From contig JAZNEP010000055.1 of the NCBI GenBank assembly GCA_045588655.1, forward strand, positions 1 through 16,515: a stretch of DNA of 16,515 nucleotides, given 5' to 3'. A model generated the notes under the pieces. It searched no databases. It saw nothing but the letters and a program-made list of their open reading frames with translations, and was not told where the DNA came from. Positions 1 to 6,691 of the stretch are shown here, piece by piece. The position numbers and the translations under genes are program-made. Origin of the DNA: SVFI01 sp045588655. Its GTDB lineage: Bacteria; Bacillota; Clostridia; Lachnospirales; Lachnospiraceae. The first letter of the stretch is position 1, and the number at the start of each line of letters is the position of its first letter.

Positions 1-15
1 CAGATGTTTACTCAT
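1..15 (-). CDS. Start of a divergent gene (5' end only)
   Basis: Read on the minus strand, an ATG at positions 15-13 begins M-S-K-H-L and runs off the window edge. A strong ribosome binding site, GGAAAGGAG on the minus strand (about positions 23-31), lies 7 bases upstream of the ATG, and a promoter-like pair sits further out. Only five codons are visible, so no function can be assigned. IS30-family transposases sometimes begin with a similar Lys-His-Leu, but five residues cannot support that. Confidence 0.6.
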
Positions 16-49
16 AGGTCTGCTCCTTTCCGGTCAGACAGCTAAGAGT

Positions 50-78
50 ATTATCAGATAAAAAGAAACAATTGTAAA
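50..78 (-). promoter_or_regulatory. Promoter of the divergent minus-strand gene
   Basis: On the minus strand, TTTACA (positions 78-73) is followed after exactly 17 bases by GATAAT (55-50). That is 5 of 6 matches to both consensus hexamers. It would start transcription about 25 bases before the minus-strand ribosome binding site. One ATTGTAA motif (71-77) overlaps the -35 box, so a bound regulator could block it. Confidence 0.5.
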
Positions 79-136
79 ACTAAACGCACGATTGTAAGGG
101 TAAAAGTAGAGTGTTTCTGGCTTTTAAATTTACAAT
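71..136. repeat. Three ATTGTAA/TTACAAT motifs, operator candidate
   Basis: ATTGTAA occurs at 71-77 and 91-97, exactly 20 bases (about two helical turns) apart. The inverted form TTACAAT is at 130-136. The spacing and position in a divergent intergenic region fit a repressor site. They could also be chance copies of a -35-like sequence in AT-rich DNA. The same TTACAAT half-site recurs at 9850-9856. Confidence 0.3.
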
Positions 137-158
137 TAAAGCGGCGAAATGAGATGTT

Positions 159-177
159 TGAGGGAGTTTTATTGGAC
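159..177 (+). repeat. 19-bp imperfect repeat, left copy
   Basis: TGAGGGAGTTTTATTGGAC matches 8508-8526 at 18 of 19 bases. The right copy lies 125 bases past the integrase stop. The pair could mark ends (att sites) of an old 8.3-kb element, or a shared control motif. Confidence 0.4.
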
Positions 178-264
178 TATTTATATGATAATTTGTAGAT
201 GTAAAGAAAACCTAAACCGAAACTTATTTTTAACCTCGCAATAAAGGTGGAAAGGATGACATTT

Positions 265-741
265 ATGAAAAAGAGTTCAAGTGAAATGAGCACAGGTGCA
301 GCTTTATTATTGACATTAGGATGTATGCTTTTTATCGGTTGGATCATCAGTCTCACCGTGCCAAAGTGTAGCATGAGCGGATGCGATAATGAGGCTAGAG
401 AAGATAGTAGATATTGTTATTTGCATAATTTAAGTTATGAGAGTTATGGTAATCCGGACTATAATGCAGTGTATCGTGCAAGTCAGAATAGGAAAAAAAG
501 TTACACGAGCAAAAGTAGTTCAAGTACGAGTGCGTCAAGTGATTCTTCGAGTACTTCAGTCTCTAAGTCAACCCAAAATACATATTCAAGTAGTTCGTCA
601 AAAAAATACGATCCGTACGAATCCTATGATGAAGGATACGATGACGTTTATATGGATGATGATTATGATTGGGACAGATATTGGTCTGATAGTGATTACG
701 CCGATGGCGTGGATGACGCGATGGATGAATTTGATTGGTAG
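265..741 (+). CDS. Membrane-anchored Cys/His motif protein with Ser-rich and acidic tail
   Basis: About 158 residues. I chose the ATG at 265 because GGAAAGG lies just upstream; GTG at 247 and ATG at 256 are in frame alternatives. Residues 11-32 form one transmembrane helix. Next comes a compact Cys/His cluster, C35-x4-C40-x10-C51-x2-H54, which could bind zinc. Residues of about 78-120 are almost all Ser, Thr and Lys. The C-terminus is rich in Asp and Tyr and repeats Tyr/Asp/Glu patches. Similar short CxxxxC...CxxH modules occur on small membrane proteins of gut Clostridia, but I know no defined function. It is followed after 27 bases by the RNase H-like gene and may share its transcript. Confidence 0.75.
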   Translation: MKKSSSEMSTGAALLLTLGCMLFIGWIISLTVPKCSMSGCDNEAREDSRYCYLHNLSYESYGNPDYNAVYRASQNRKKSYTSKSSSSTSASSDSSSTSVSKSTQNTYSSSSSKKYDPYESYDEGYDDVYMDDDYDWDRYWSDSDYADGVDDAMDEFDW

Positions 742-768
742 ATGCTATGCTTTGATAGGAGTGGGCCT

Positions 769-2076
769 ATGCAAAAAAGAACAGATGATGAAATTATATA
801 CAGTGCACTTTTAAGATATCAACAGTGTTGCAGGAGTAAAAAAACACCGATTTTGAGCCAGGGGAAGATGGTTACTCTTAGGGCGCAGTTTTTACAACAA
901 GTTGAGAAATATGTGTTATTTTTTAACAGCTCTGCAACTTCGATAGTAGAAAAGCGATCACTCTGTAATAAGGGAAAAATGCTTTATCAAAATTATTGCT
1001 CTCAGCTGAAAGTTAATCCGGAGGTGAATACCGACAGATTAGCCAAGAAGATGGATGAGTTGATACATCATATTGCAGTCTGTGAAGCTGAGAAGTTTGG
1101 GCAAATGAGAAATAGGGAGGTTTCCGGGGATAAGATTGACTTGGAGCAAGTGTTTGAACAGGACAAGTACATTCGTATTTTTATTAACAAGCCCATTGAT
1201 ACAGTAGTCACTGAAGTGTTTAGCAATAAGAACTATACAGTAGTCGGCGAGGATAATGCTGCAGTATATATGACGGCCAGTGGTGCCAAGTATCATAGAA
1301 AAGATTGTCCTTATTGTAAGGGGAAAATTTTGATGAAGACCTCTCTGGTTAAGGTGGAAAATATAGGACTAAAACCGTGCAAGTGCATTGAAAAGGCAAC
1401 AGCGTTAACCGTGGAAGAGAGCAAAACGGCAAAGGTAACCATATTAAAGGATACGATTGGTCAGAAGAAATATGTCACGGCGTTTGTGGACGAATCGATT
1501 CGAGAGAACCCATGGAAGGCAATGGATGATAGCATTCCGGAAAAACAGGGGCTTTATAGTTACATTATTTGCGAGGGAATGTTGACGGGAGAATCGCTGA
1601 TTACAGATAGCAATACATTATACAGTGGTGTGAAAAGTGCACTGGAAGTGCATGGTCCCAATGACATTGCTATGGAGGCCATTATGGCAGTGTTGTTTCG
1701 ACTGGCAGCAAGTGGTTATCGAGATAATGTACTGATTTATACAGACAATATGGGGGCTAAGGATTGCTGGTACAAATCTACGGCAAGCAAGCATTTATCA
1801 GGACTTTTTACCAGTGTTACGGTTTGCTATATCCCTAGGGAAGCGAATCGTAGGGCAGATAGACTTGGACGGCAAATGGCTGTAGTGGAACTACCGACGG
1901 AAACTATGACGCGAATTTTAGGAAGATGTAAAGGGTATTTTGCATTGAAAGAGGAAATGGAATTTGTTAAGAGTTACTTTCCGGTACCTATGAAAAATAT
2001 TCCTAATTTGATATTGGAGCTGAAGGCATTAGCGGAAACGGAGAAAGGAAGGAACGGATGGAATATGTATTATTAG
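769..2076 (+). CDS. RNase H-fold protein with a Cys/His metal-binding motif
   Basis: About 435 residues. The start at 769 follows an AGGAG; the in-frame ATG at 742 lacks a site. The middle has a small metal-binding pattern: Y-H176-R-K-D-C180, then P-C204-K-C206. This resembles the Ada-like knuckle found in many Firmicute nucleases. Residues of about 236-372 look like an RNase HI fold: F-V-D241-E-S at the end of strand 1, a helix with E303 (AMEAIMAVLFRLA), then L-I-Y-T-D326-N, and finally I-P-R-E-A-N-R-R-A-D364. These are the four acidic positions of the family, in order, so activity on RNA in hybrids is plausible. The stop overlaps the next start by 19 bases, implying translational coupling. 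Domain assignment is by eye; the N-terminal 160 residues are unrecognised. Confidence 0.75.
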   Translation: MQKRTDDEIIYSALLRYQQCCRSKKTPILSQGKMVTLRAQFLQQVEKYVLFFNSSATSIVEKRSLCNKGKMLYQNYCSQLKVNPEVNTDRLAKKMDELIHHIAVCEAEKFGQMRNREVSGDKIDLEQVFEQDKYIRIFINKPIDTVVTEVFSNKNYTVVGEDNAAVYMTASGAKYHRKDCPYCKGKILMKTSLVKVENIGLKPCKCIEKATALTVEESKTAKVTILKDTIGQKKYVTAFVDESIRENPWKAMDDSIPEKQGLYSYIICEGMLTGESLITDSNTLYSGVKSALEVHGPNDIAMEAIMAVLFRLAASGYRDNVLIYTDNMGAKDCWYKSTASKHLSGLFTSVTVCYIPREANRRADRLGRQMAVVELPTETMTRILGRCKGYFALKEEMEFVKSYFPVPMKNIPNLILELKALAETEKGRNGWNMYY

Positions 2077-3041
2077 ATATCTATTGGAATCGGATTTTTT
2101 GCGGCAAAGAAATTGATTTCAATATAAGGCAATTAGCTGCTATTCATGTAGATGATGATCTGCACACAGTATCCACATTTCATCGTTTGGATTCTAAAGA
2201 CAGTAAGATGGCCAAACAGATAACATACATGTTGGATATCAACGATGATGTAATCATGGAGTTTGAAAGTGCCTGGGAAGAGTTCAAACAGTGGCTTCCG
2301 GACAATGTGGTGTTTATTGTATGGGATTCCGAAATAAAACACATTATACAGCGGTGTAATAAGATGTTTCGGAAGAACCCCATAAGGGCTCAATTTGTAG
2401 ACCTGCAAATGCTGCAGGAGGCGATGTTTCCTATCCGTTCCAATAAAAAGTCTTTGGGAGGTGTGATGACTGCACTGGGACTTACTTGTGAGCAGAGTCA
2501 TATGCTAAGTGTACTGTATTGTGCGCAGTGTATCTTGAGACTTTACAGAAAACTGTGGAAAGAGGGACGCAAATTCTTTGAGCAGCATGAGTGGAAAAAT
2601 TTATTGCAAAACGGTGATTTTAAGGATTTACAGAAAATGGATTTTTTCCCGGAGCGAATTTCTAAAAGCATGAAGATGGAGTGTCTAAGTAGGATAAAGG
2701 ATTTTTGCAAGGAAAAGCAATTTGAGTTACATACAAAAGGACCGCAGTATGAGATTAGCACTAACTATGCAGTATGGCACTTTAATTTGATAAACCGAGG
2801 AGATGATTTGATATACATCCCTAAGAAATATGCGCAGATTCCGCATTACGACATGCAAATAGAGGCGCAGTCACAGAATGAAATGGTGATACTTTCGGAG
2901 ATTTTCAACAGAATAAATCTCACAGAAGAAAGACTGAAATTTGGAGTAGGATGTGCGGAAGTGGAAGCTGTGCTGGAAAAGCTATGTAATGTTAGACTTC
3001 AAGGTTCCGGAGATTCTTTAACAGCAAAAGTTCAGTCATAG
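2058..3041 (+). CDS. Degenerate DEDDh-exonuclease-like protein
   Basis: About 327 residues, starting inside the previous gene behind a GGAAGG site. The N-terminal 165 residues follow the layout of DnaQ/KapD-type 3'-5' exonucleases. Y-V-L-L-D7-I-Y-W sits where the family has D-x-E. V-F-I-V-W-D90 resembles the second motif. F-V-D115-L-Q follows, then S-L-G-G-V-M-T-A-L-G-L and H148, where the family has S-L...G-L...H-R-A-x-x-D. The first-motif Glu is Tyr, and the final Asp after the His is hydrophobic, so catalysis is probably lost or altered. The C-terminal half (about 170-327) is unrecognised. Its tight coupling to an RNase H-fold protein suggests a two-subunit nucleic-acid-binding machine. 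The exonuclease link is a fold-level guess. Confidence 0.55.
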   Translation: MEYVLLDIYWNRIFCGKEIDFNIRQLAAIHVDDDLHTVSTFHRLDSKDSKMAKQITYMLDINDDVIMEFESAWEEFKQWLPDNVVFIVWDSEIKHIIQRCNKMFRKNPIRAQFVDLQMLQEAMFPIRSNKKSLGGVMTALGLTCEQSHMLSVLYCAQCILRLYRKLWKEGRKFFEQHEWKNLLQNGDFKDLQKMDFFPERISKSMKMECLSRIKDFCKEKQFELHTKGPQYEISTNYAVWHFNLINRGDDLIYIPKKYAQIPHYDMQIEAQSQNEMVILSEIFNRINLTEERLKFGVGCAEVEAVLEKLCNVRLQGSGDSLTAKVQS

Positions 3042-3133
3042 GAGTAGGAAGAGCAGTTGGAAGAAGCCGGATGAAACCCGTTTGATTTTGATATGTATTA
3101 TTAAATGACAAGTTTACGAAAGGGGCAAAAACC

Positions 3134-3196
3134 ATGGCAAAAGGCATTGTAAAATATGCATTGCGGAGGAAGTTCTTTGTGGTTGGTAGAAAGTGA
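3134..3196 (+). CDS. 20-residue basic microprotein (possible)
   Basis: ATG at 3134 follows GAAAGGGG at a good distance. The ORF reads MAKGIVKYALRRKFFVVGRK and stops at 3194-3196. It is strongly basic, with a hydrophobic patch. Because it is so short it may be chance, but the ribosome binding site and two more small ORFs directly behind it make a real gene plausible. Confidence 0.3.
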   Translation: MAKGIVKYALRRKFFVVGRK

Positions 3197-3205
3197 GGTG
3201 GAATA

Positions 3206-3295
3206 ATGAATGGATTGAGTATTGCATTTAGTATTTTTCAGATTTGTTTTGATGTGTTTGTGATAGTGTATATTTTAAAACGATGGAACGAGTAG
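3206..3295 (+). CDS. 29-residue single-pass membrane microprotein
   Basis: ATG at 3206 is preceded by GAGGTGGA, a good ribosome binding site. The ORF begins ten bases after the stop of the previous small ORF. The peptide is one hydrophobic helix (residues of about 4-24, rich in Ile, Phe and Val) ended by K-R-W-N-E. This is the pattern of type I toxins and of regulatory microproteins of the membrane. I see no antisense RNA promoter that would settle the toxin option. Confidence 0.45.
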   Translation: MNGLSIAFSIFQICFDVFVIVYILKRWNE

Positions 3296-3343
3296 AAATA
3301 AAGAAAACCTGAATTAGTAGCAAACAGAAATGGAGGAATTCAT

Positions 3344-3505
3344 ATGATTTACATTCTATTTTTTATTTTTATTGGAATACCGCTTATTAAAGAGAGTATC
3401 GAAAATGAACAATACAGACAAAAATGCTTAAGAAGAGGTGACAAAACATATTGGTCAACTACCGGACTTAGATACACAAGCAATAACCAAAAGGTTTACA
3501 AATAG
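3344..3505 (+). CDS. 53-residue membrane-anchored small protein
   Basis: ATG at 3344 follows TGGAGGAATTCAT, a strong ribosome binding site. The first 15 residues are hydrophobic (Ile, Phe and Leu, with G-I-P). A charged linker follows, then a short polar tail containing R-R-G-D-K-T-Y-W-S-T-T-G-L-R-Y. It looks like a tail-out single-pass protein. I do not recognise the family. It is the third small gene in a row here, so the three may be co-expressed. Confidence 0.55.
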   Translation: MIYILFFIFIGIPLIKESIENEQYRQKCLRRGDKTYWSTTGLRYTSNNQKVYK

Positions 3506-3634
3506 GAAAGCGAAATTGTGTTATCGGCAAGAAAAATTAAAGAGTAGGCTATTTTATTAGCGAATTATGGTATGTGAGTCTTTTGCGTGGTAAAATAAGT
3601 AAAGATTTATTTCAGAATAGCTAAGAAGAGGAAT

Positions 3635-4063
3635 ATGGAAATGAAAAAGAAAACTACTTACGGATTTGGAACAAAAATATTTCTTATAGTTTTATTTATC
3701 TGCGGTTTCTTTATGTTTTGCAATTTGCTTATGGTATTTGAGAAAACGGAAGAAATAGAAGGGGTAGTAGAACATACGTATATTAGCCGGTCTTATAATA
3801 GTATCACAAAGAGAAGTAGCAATGGTGTCCCGATGTGTAGAGTAGTTTGGTACGATAAAGACGGTGAGAAAGTTACTTACGGAATGCCAAATGATTTAGG
3901 GTATGAAGTTGGGGATTTTTATTACCTCGAAGTAGATGTCGATACCAATCGGATACCGAAACGTTCGGTTGGAGAAGGTATTGTGGTAGGTGTTATCGGG
4001 TTGATTCTATGTGTGGTTTCTGTGGTAGGTTGGAGAATTAAATTTAAAACTTTAAAACATTAA
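3635..4063 (+). CDS. DUF3592-like two-pass membrane protein
   Basis: About 142 residues. Start 3635 follows AGAAGAGG; the ATG at 3641 is also possible. Transmembrane helices lie at residues of about 14-34 and 113-134. Between them is a small extracytoplasmic beta domain with E-G-V-V-E-H-T, R-V-V-W-Y-D-K-D-G-E-K-V-T-Y and Y-E-V-G-D. This order of strands and the two flanking helices fit the DUF3592 group of small membrane proteins, whose function is unknown to me. It stands alone, with about 130 bases before it and no partner in obvious overlap. Confidence 0.6.
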   Translation: MEMKKKTTYGFGTKIFLIVLFICGFFMFCNLLMVFEKTEEIEGVVEHTYISRSYNSITKRSSNGVPMCRVVWYDKDGEKVTYGMPNDLGYEVGDFYYLEVDVDTNRIPKRSVGEGIVVGVIGLILCVVSVVGWRIKFKTLKH

Positions 4064-4189
4064 AACATCGATATGGTGTTAATGAAGTGAAGAAAGGATG
4101 ATATAAGTATTATTTATCTGCCACGGCACTATTTTCCGAAATTGAAAAAAGCCTGTAAAATGGGCGTTTCCGGTGCAAAGGAGATGAAG

Positions 4190-4206
4190 TTTACCACTTT
4201 TGCAGG
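4190..4206 (+). repeat. 17-bp direct repeat, left copy
   Basis: TTTACCACTTTTGCAGG is identical to positions 5400-5416. The two copies bracket the Fic gene with its promoter. The left copy is inside the broken small ORF, where it encodes F-T-T-F-A-G. Confidence 0.7.
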
Positions 4207-4260
4207 TGGAGTTAAAGTGCCGATAACGGCAAATAAACACAAAAAAGCAAATGATTTGTT

Positions 4261-4289
4261 TTGGGATTTTGCCGATAATGTGGTATACT
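4261..4289 (+). promoter_or_regulatory. Promoter of the Fic gene
   Basis: TTGGGA (4261-4266), a 17-base spacer and TATACT (4284-4289) give a good housekeeping-type promoter. Transcription would start near 4296, leaving a leader of about 40 bases that contains the palindrome. It lies inside the 3' end of the preceding small ORF. Confidence 0.6.
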
Positions 4290-4301
4290 ATATTGTAGTG
4301 A

Positions 4302-4321
4302 ATTATTAAATTCTTAATAAT
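4302..4321. promoter_or_regulatory. Palindrome in the Fic leader, operator candidate
   Basis: ATTATTAA (4302-4309), a four-base gap and TTAATAAT (4314-4321) form a perfect inverted repeat just after the likely transcription start and four bases before the GGAGGAG ribosome binding site. The Fic protein has its own N-terminal HTH, so autorepression here is a reasonable guess. A low-stability RNA hairpin is the alternative. Confidence 0.4.
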
Positions 4322-4336
4322 ATTGGAGGAGAGCAG

Positions 4337-5227
4337 ATGCGATATCTTTCAGTTACTGAAATTGCAGAAAAATGGGGTGTATCGGAGCGTAGTGTTAGAA
4401 ATTATTGTGCACATGGGCGTGTAAAGGGTGCCTTTCTTACCGGAAAGACTTGGAATATTCCTGAAAATGCAGAAAAGCCTGAGCGTTCCAATAAGAAGAA
4501 AGAACAGCCTACTACTTTGCTGGATATTCTGCAGGAACAGAAAGCAAGTAAATATTCCGGCGGTATTTATCATAAAACACAGATTGATTTAACATACAAC
4601 TCCAATCATATCGAAGGTAGTCGTTTGACTCACGACCAAACCAGATATATTTTTGAGACTAATACGATAGGCGTAGAAAAGGAAGTGCTGAATGTAGATG
4701 ATATATTTGTAACGGCGTATCACTTCCGTTGCATTGATATGATTATTGATAACGCAAAGGCAACATTAACAGAGAAGTTTGTCAAAGAACTTCATCTCAT
4801 TCTGAAGAATGGTACTAGTGATTCCAGAAAAGAGTGGTTTGCTGTAGGCGATTACAAAAAAGTACCGAATGAAGTCGGAGGCATGGACACCGCACTTCCG
4901 GAAGAAGTTGCCAATCAAATGAAAGCGTTACTGACACAGTACAATGGAAAAGAAGAAAAGGCCTTTGAAGATATTCTGGACTTCCATGTAAAGTTTGAAC
5001 GTATTCATCCGTTTCAGGATGGAAATGGTCGTGTAGGCAGATTGATTATGTTTAAGGAATGCCTGAAGTATAACATTGTTCCATTCATCATCGAAGATAA
5101 TTTGAAAATGTTTTATTACCGTGGATTGAAAGAATGGAACAATGAAAAAGGTTATCTGACAGATACCTGCCTGACGGCACAGGATAAGTATAAAGCGTAT
5201 TTGGATTATTTTAGAATTGAATATTAA
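4337..5227 (+). CDS. fic: Class II Fic protein (AMP-transferase) with N-terminal HTH
   Basis: About 296 residues. Fic enzymes usually transfer AMP from ATP to a hydroxyl on a target protein. Residues 1-47 form a MerR/excisionase-like winged HTH (L-S-V-T-E-I-A-E-K-W-G-V-S...G-K-T-W-N-I-P). The inhibitory helix motif S-N-H-I-E93-G-S-R at residues 89-96 matches (S/T)xxxE(G/N). Because it precedes the Fic core, the protein is class II and self-inhibited. The catalytic loop H224-P-F-Q-D-G-N-G-R-V-G-R235 is complete, with the flap-like stretch around G-D-Y-K-K-V-P-N earlier. Clear GGAGGAG site and own promoter; no separate antitoxin gene is needed. The target is unknown. DNA-binding Fic proteins of this architecture are common in Firmicutes. 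Confidence 0.92.
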   Translation: MRYLSVTEIAEKWGVSERSVRNYCAHGRVKGAFLTGKTWNIPENAEKPERSNKKKEQPTTLLDILQEQKASKYSGGIYHKTQIDLTYNSNHIEGSRLTHDQTRYIFETNTIGVEKEVLNVDDIFVTAYHFRCIDMIIDNAKATLTEKFVKELHLILKNGTSDSRKEWFAVGDYKKVPNEVGGMDTALPEEVANQMKALLTQYNGKEEKAFEDILDFHVKFERIHPFQDGNGRVGRLIMFKECLKYNIVPFIIEDNLKMFYYRGLKEWNNEKGYLTDTCLTAQDKYKAYLDYFRIEY

Positions 5228-5369
5228 GTTGTATGGAGGTAGTCGAAACAAAAGATTTTTTCTAGAAGGTTTTTGGTTGATTATTTGCAACAGGTTATAA
5301 CAGATAAGTGCGCTATTATAACAAAATTATATTATAGATATAATCGAAGGCGATTTTTTGTTTATCCCC
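5228..5369 (+). promoter_or_regulatory. Leader region and weak promoter of the kinase/Thg1-like operon
   Basis: This gene-free stretch has an inverted repeat, GTTATAA (5294-5300) and TTATAAC (about 5316-5322). A TATAAT at 5339-5344 follows, with only a weak -35 candidate, TTATAA (5316-5321), 17 bases upstream. Transcription would begin near 5351, directly before the hairpin at 5370. Nothing coding is seen. Confidence 0.35.
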
Positions 5370-5402
5370 AGTGGTACGCCCACGGGCTTTACCACTTTTT
5401 TT
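5370..5402 (+). terminator. Rho-independent terminator, possible attenuator
   Basis: AGTGGTA (5370-5376) pairs with TACCACT (5390-5396). An inner GCC/GGC stem closes over a short loop, and seven T residues (5396-5402) follow. A second TACCACT (5402-5408) could pair with the same left arm instead. That alternative would leave the T run in a loop. The hairpin lies between the putative promoter and the kinase gene, so it may control read-through. Confidence 0.65.
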
Positions 5403-5416
5403 ACCACTTTTGCAGG
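5400..5416 (+). repeat. 17-bp direct repeat, right copy
   Basis: Identical to 4190-4206. This copy lies in the noncoding leader of the kinase gene and supplies the second TACCACT of the possible attenuator. Confidence 0.7.
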
Positions 5417-5452
5417 GGATAGCATTACGAGCGGGAGAGGAAGTGGCAGAAA

Positions 5453-5911
5453 TTGAAAATAGGTTGTGGGAAAGAGGCTATAATCTTTATAGGTATACAA
5501 GCAAGTGGAAAATCGAGCTATTATCATAAGTACTTTAGCGAGTATGTTCATGTTAATCTTGATATGTTGCATACGAGAAATAAAGAGAAGCTATTGCTCG
5601 AAGAATGTATCAAGCACATGAAAAATTTTGTGGTAGATAATACAAATCCTACGATGCGAGATAGAGAAAAGTATATTCATCTTGCAAAGGAGAATGGATA
5701 TTCTGTGCATGGATATTATTTTCAATCTGCGATTGCTGATTGTATGGAACGCAATCGTCTACGAGAAGGAAAAGCTCGTGTGCCAGATAAGGCATTAGCT
5801 TGTACACATAGTAATTTAGAACTACCTCAAATCGCTGAGGGATTTGATAAATTATATTATGTGCAGATAGTAGGTGGAGAATTTGTAACAGAAGAATGGG
5901 ACGATCAATAA
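5453..5911 (+). CDS. Polynucleotide-kinase-like P-loop ATPase
   Basis: About 152 residues from a TTG start; GGGAGAGG lies about 12 bases before it. This is the AAA_33/T4 Pnkp-type kinase fold. The Walker A is G14-I-Q-A-S-G-K-S21, after strand I-I-F-I. N-L-D37-M-L-H-T-R matches the acceptor-side Asp/Arg region. V-D-N-T-N-P-T (61-67) is the hallmark Walker B-like strand and loop. E-R-N-R-L-R-E-G-K-A-R-V-P (99-111) is the Arg-rich lid. The family phosphorylates 5'-hydroxyl ends of RNA or DNA. At about 150 residues it has no phosphatase or ligase domain. The Thg1-like gene follows 16 bases later, suggesting joint repair of RNA 5' ends. Small-molecule kinases share this fold and are the alternative. 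Confidence 0.85.
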   Translation: MKIGCGKEAIIFIGIQASGKSSYYHKYFSEYVHVNLDMLHTRNKEKLLLEECIKHMKNFVVDNTNPTMRDREKYIHLAKENGYSVHGYYFQSAIADCMERNRLREGKARVPDKALACTHSNLELPQIAEGFDKLYYVQIVGGEFVTEEWDDQ

Positions 5912-5927
5912 TGTGAGGAGGTGTCGT

Positions 5928-6689
5928 ATGAAATTTGATGATTTTGATAGAGAAATGCGTGTGTACGAGGAATCACTCGACCAGTATATTTTGCCGGATA
6001 TGTATATGGTGGTAAGATTGGATGGACGCTCATTTACTAGGCTGACGAAGGAAGTGTGTAAGTTTGAAGCACCCTTTGATGTTAGGTTTCGAGATTTGAT
6101 GACAGATACAGTCAAGGCTTTGATGGGTGCGGGATTTCGAATTGTCTACGGATATACAGAAAGTGATGAAATATCTTTGTTGTTTCATCCAGATGATAAC
6201 ACATTTGGAAGGAAAGTGAGAAAGATAAATACTACTTTGGCGGGAGAAGCAAGTGCTGCATTTTCGCTTGCATTGGGTCGCGTGGCTACGTTTGATTGCC
6301 GTGTGGTCCCGTTGCCGAATAAGAACAGGGTTGCAGATTATTTTGTGTGGCGGCAGGAAGATTCTCATAGAAATTCTTTGAATGCTCATTGTTACTGGGC
6401 ACTTCGTAAAGAAGGTCAAACGCAGAATGCTGCGACTGCAGAATTGGAAAGTAGAAGTGTTTCATACAAGAATGAGCTTTTGTTTCAAAAGGGAATCAAC
6501 TATAATGAGTTACCTGCATGGCAGAAGCGCGGTATGGGAATCTACTTTACAAATGTTGATAAAGAAGGATATAACCCGATTACCAGTGAAATAGTCATTA
6601 CGCAGCGGCGAGAACTTATCGTGGATTACGAGCTTCCGATTGGAGAGGCTTATAGGGAATTTGTTTTGGAGTTTTTGGAAAGGAACTAA
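5928..6689 (+). CDS. Thg1-like protein (tRNA 3'-5' nucleotidyltransferase)
   Basis: About 253 residues. I chose the ATG at 5928 behind a perfect AGGAGGTG rather than the GTG at 5913. Family signatures are clear: V-V-R-L-D32-G-R-S-F, F-E-A-P-F-D, then Y-G-Y-T-E-S-D80-E81-I-S-L-L-F. These give the three metal-binding acidic residues. R-Q-E-D-S-H-R-N-S-L-N-A-H-C-Y-W-A-L replaces the eukaryotic HINNLYN region and is the bacterial TLP form. Thg1 adds G-1 to tRNA-His; bacterial TLPs instead rebuild truncated tRNA 5' ends by templated 3'-5' addition. Repair is the likelier role, because bacterial G-1 is normally encoded in the tRNA gene. It is coupled to a 5'-kinase and lies 0.5-1.4 kb before unusual tRNA genes. 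Confidence 0.93.
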   Translation: MKFDDFDREMRVYEESLDQYILPDMYMVVRLDGRSFTRLTKEVCKFEAPFDVRFRDLMTDTVKALMGAGFRIVYGYTESDEISLLFHPDDNTFGRKVRKINTTLAGEASAAFSLALGRVATFDCRVVPLPNKNRVADYFVWRQEDSHRNSLNAHCYWALRKEGQTQNAATAELESRSVSYKNELLFQKGINYNELPAWQKRGMGIYFTNVDKEGYNPITSEIVITQRRELIVDYELPIGEAYREFVLEFLERN

Positions 6690-6691
6690 TT

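Larger units (their letters stand above)
4099..4309 (+). pseudogene. Small ORF with a broken or unusual start
   Basis: An open frame from 4091 to a stop at 4307-4309 encodes about 68 residues, among them I-I-Y-L-P-R-H-Y-F-P, K-F-T-T-F-A-G-G-V-K-V and W-D-F-A-D-N-V-V-Y-Y. It has a coherent mix of charged and hydrophobic residues but no ATG, GTG or TTG at its start. An AAAGGATG lies just upstream, but the ATG at 4099 reads M-I-stop because of GATGATATAAG. Removing one AT from the ATAT would give M-I-S-I-I-Y-L in frame. I infer a two-base duplication that disabled the start; a rare ATA or ATT start, or an internal ATG near 4160, would be the alternative. I do not recognise the family. Confidence 0.4.

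Noticed and set aside
177..374. Minus-strand ORF of 65 residues
   Set aside because: It runs antisense through the promoter region and start of the plus-strand gene and has no ribosome binding site.
437..814. Plus-strand ORF of 125 residues overlapping the Cys/His membrane protein
   Set aside because: It is an out-of-frame shadow of the Ser/Asp-rich repeats and has no ribosome binding site.
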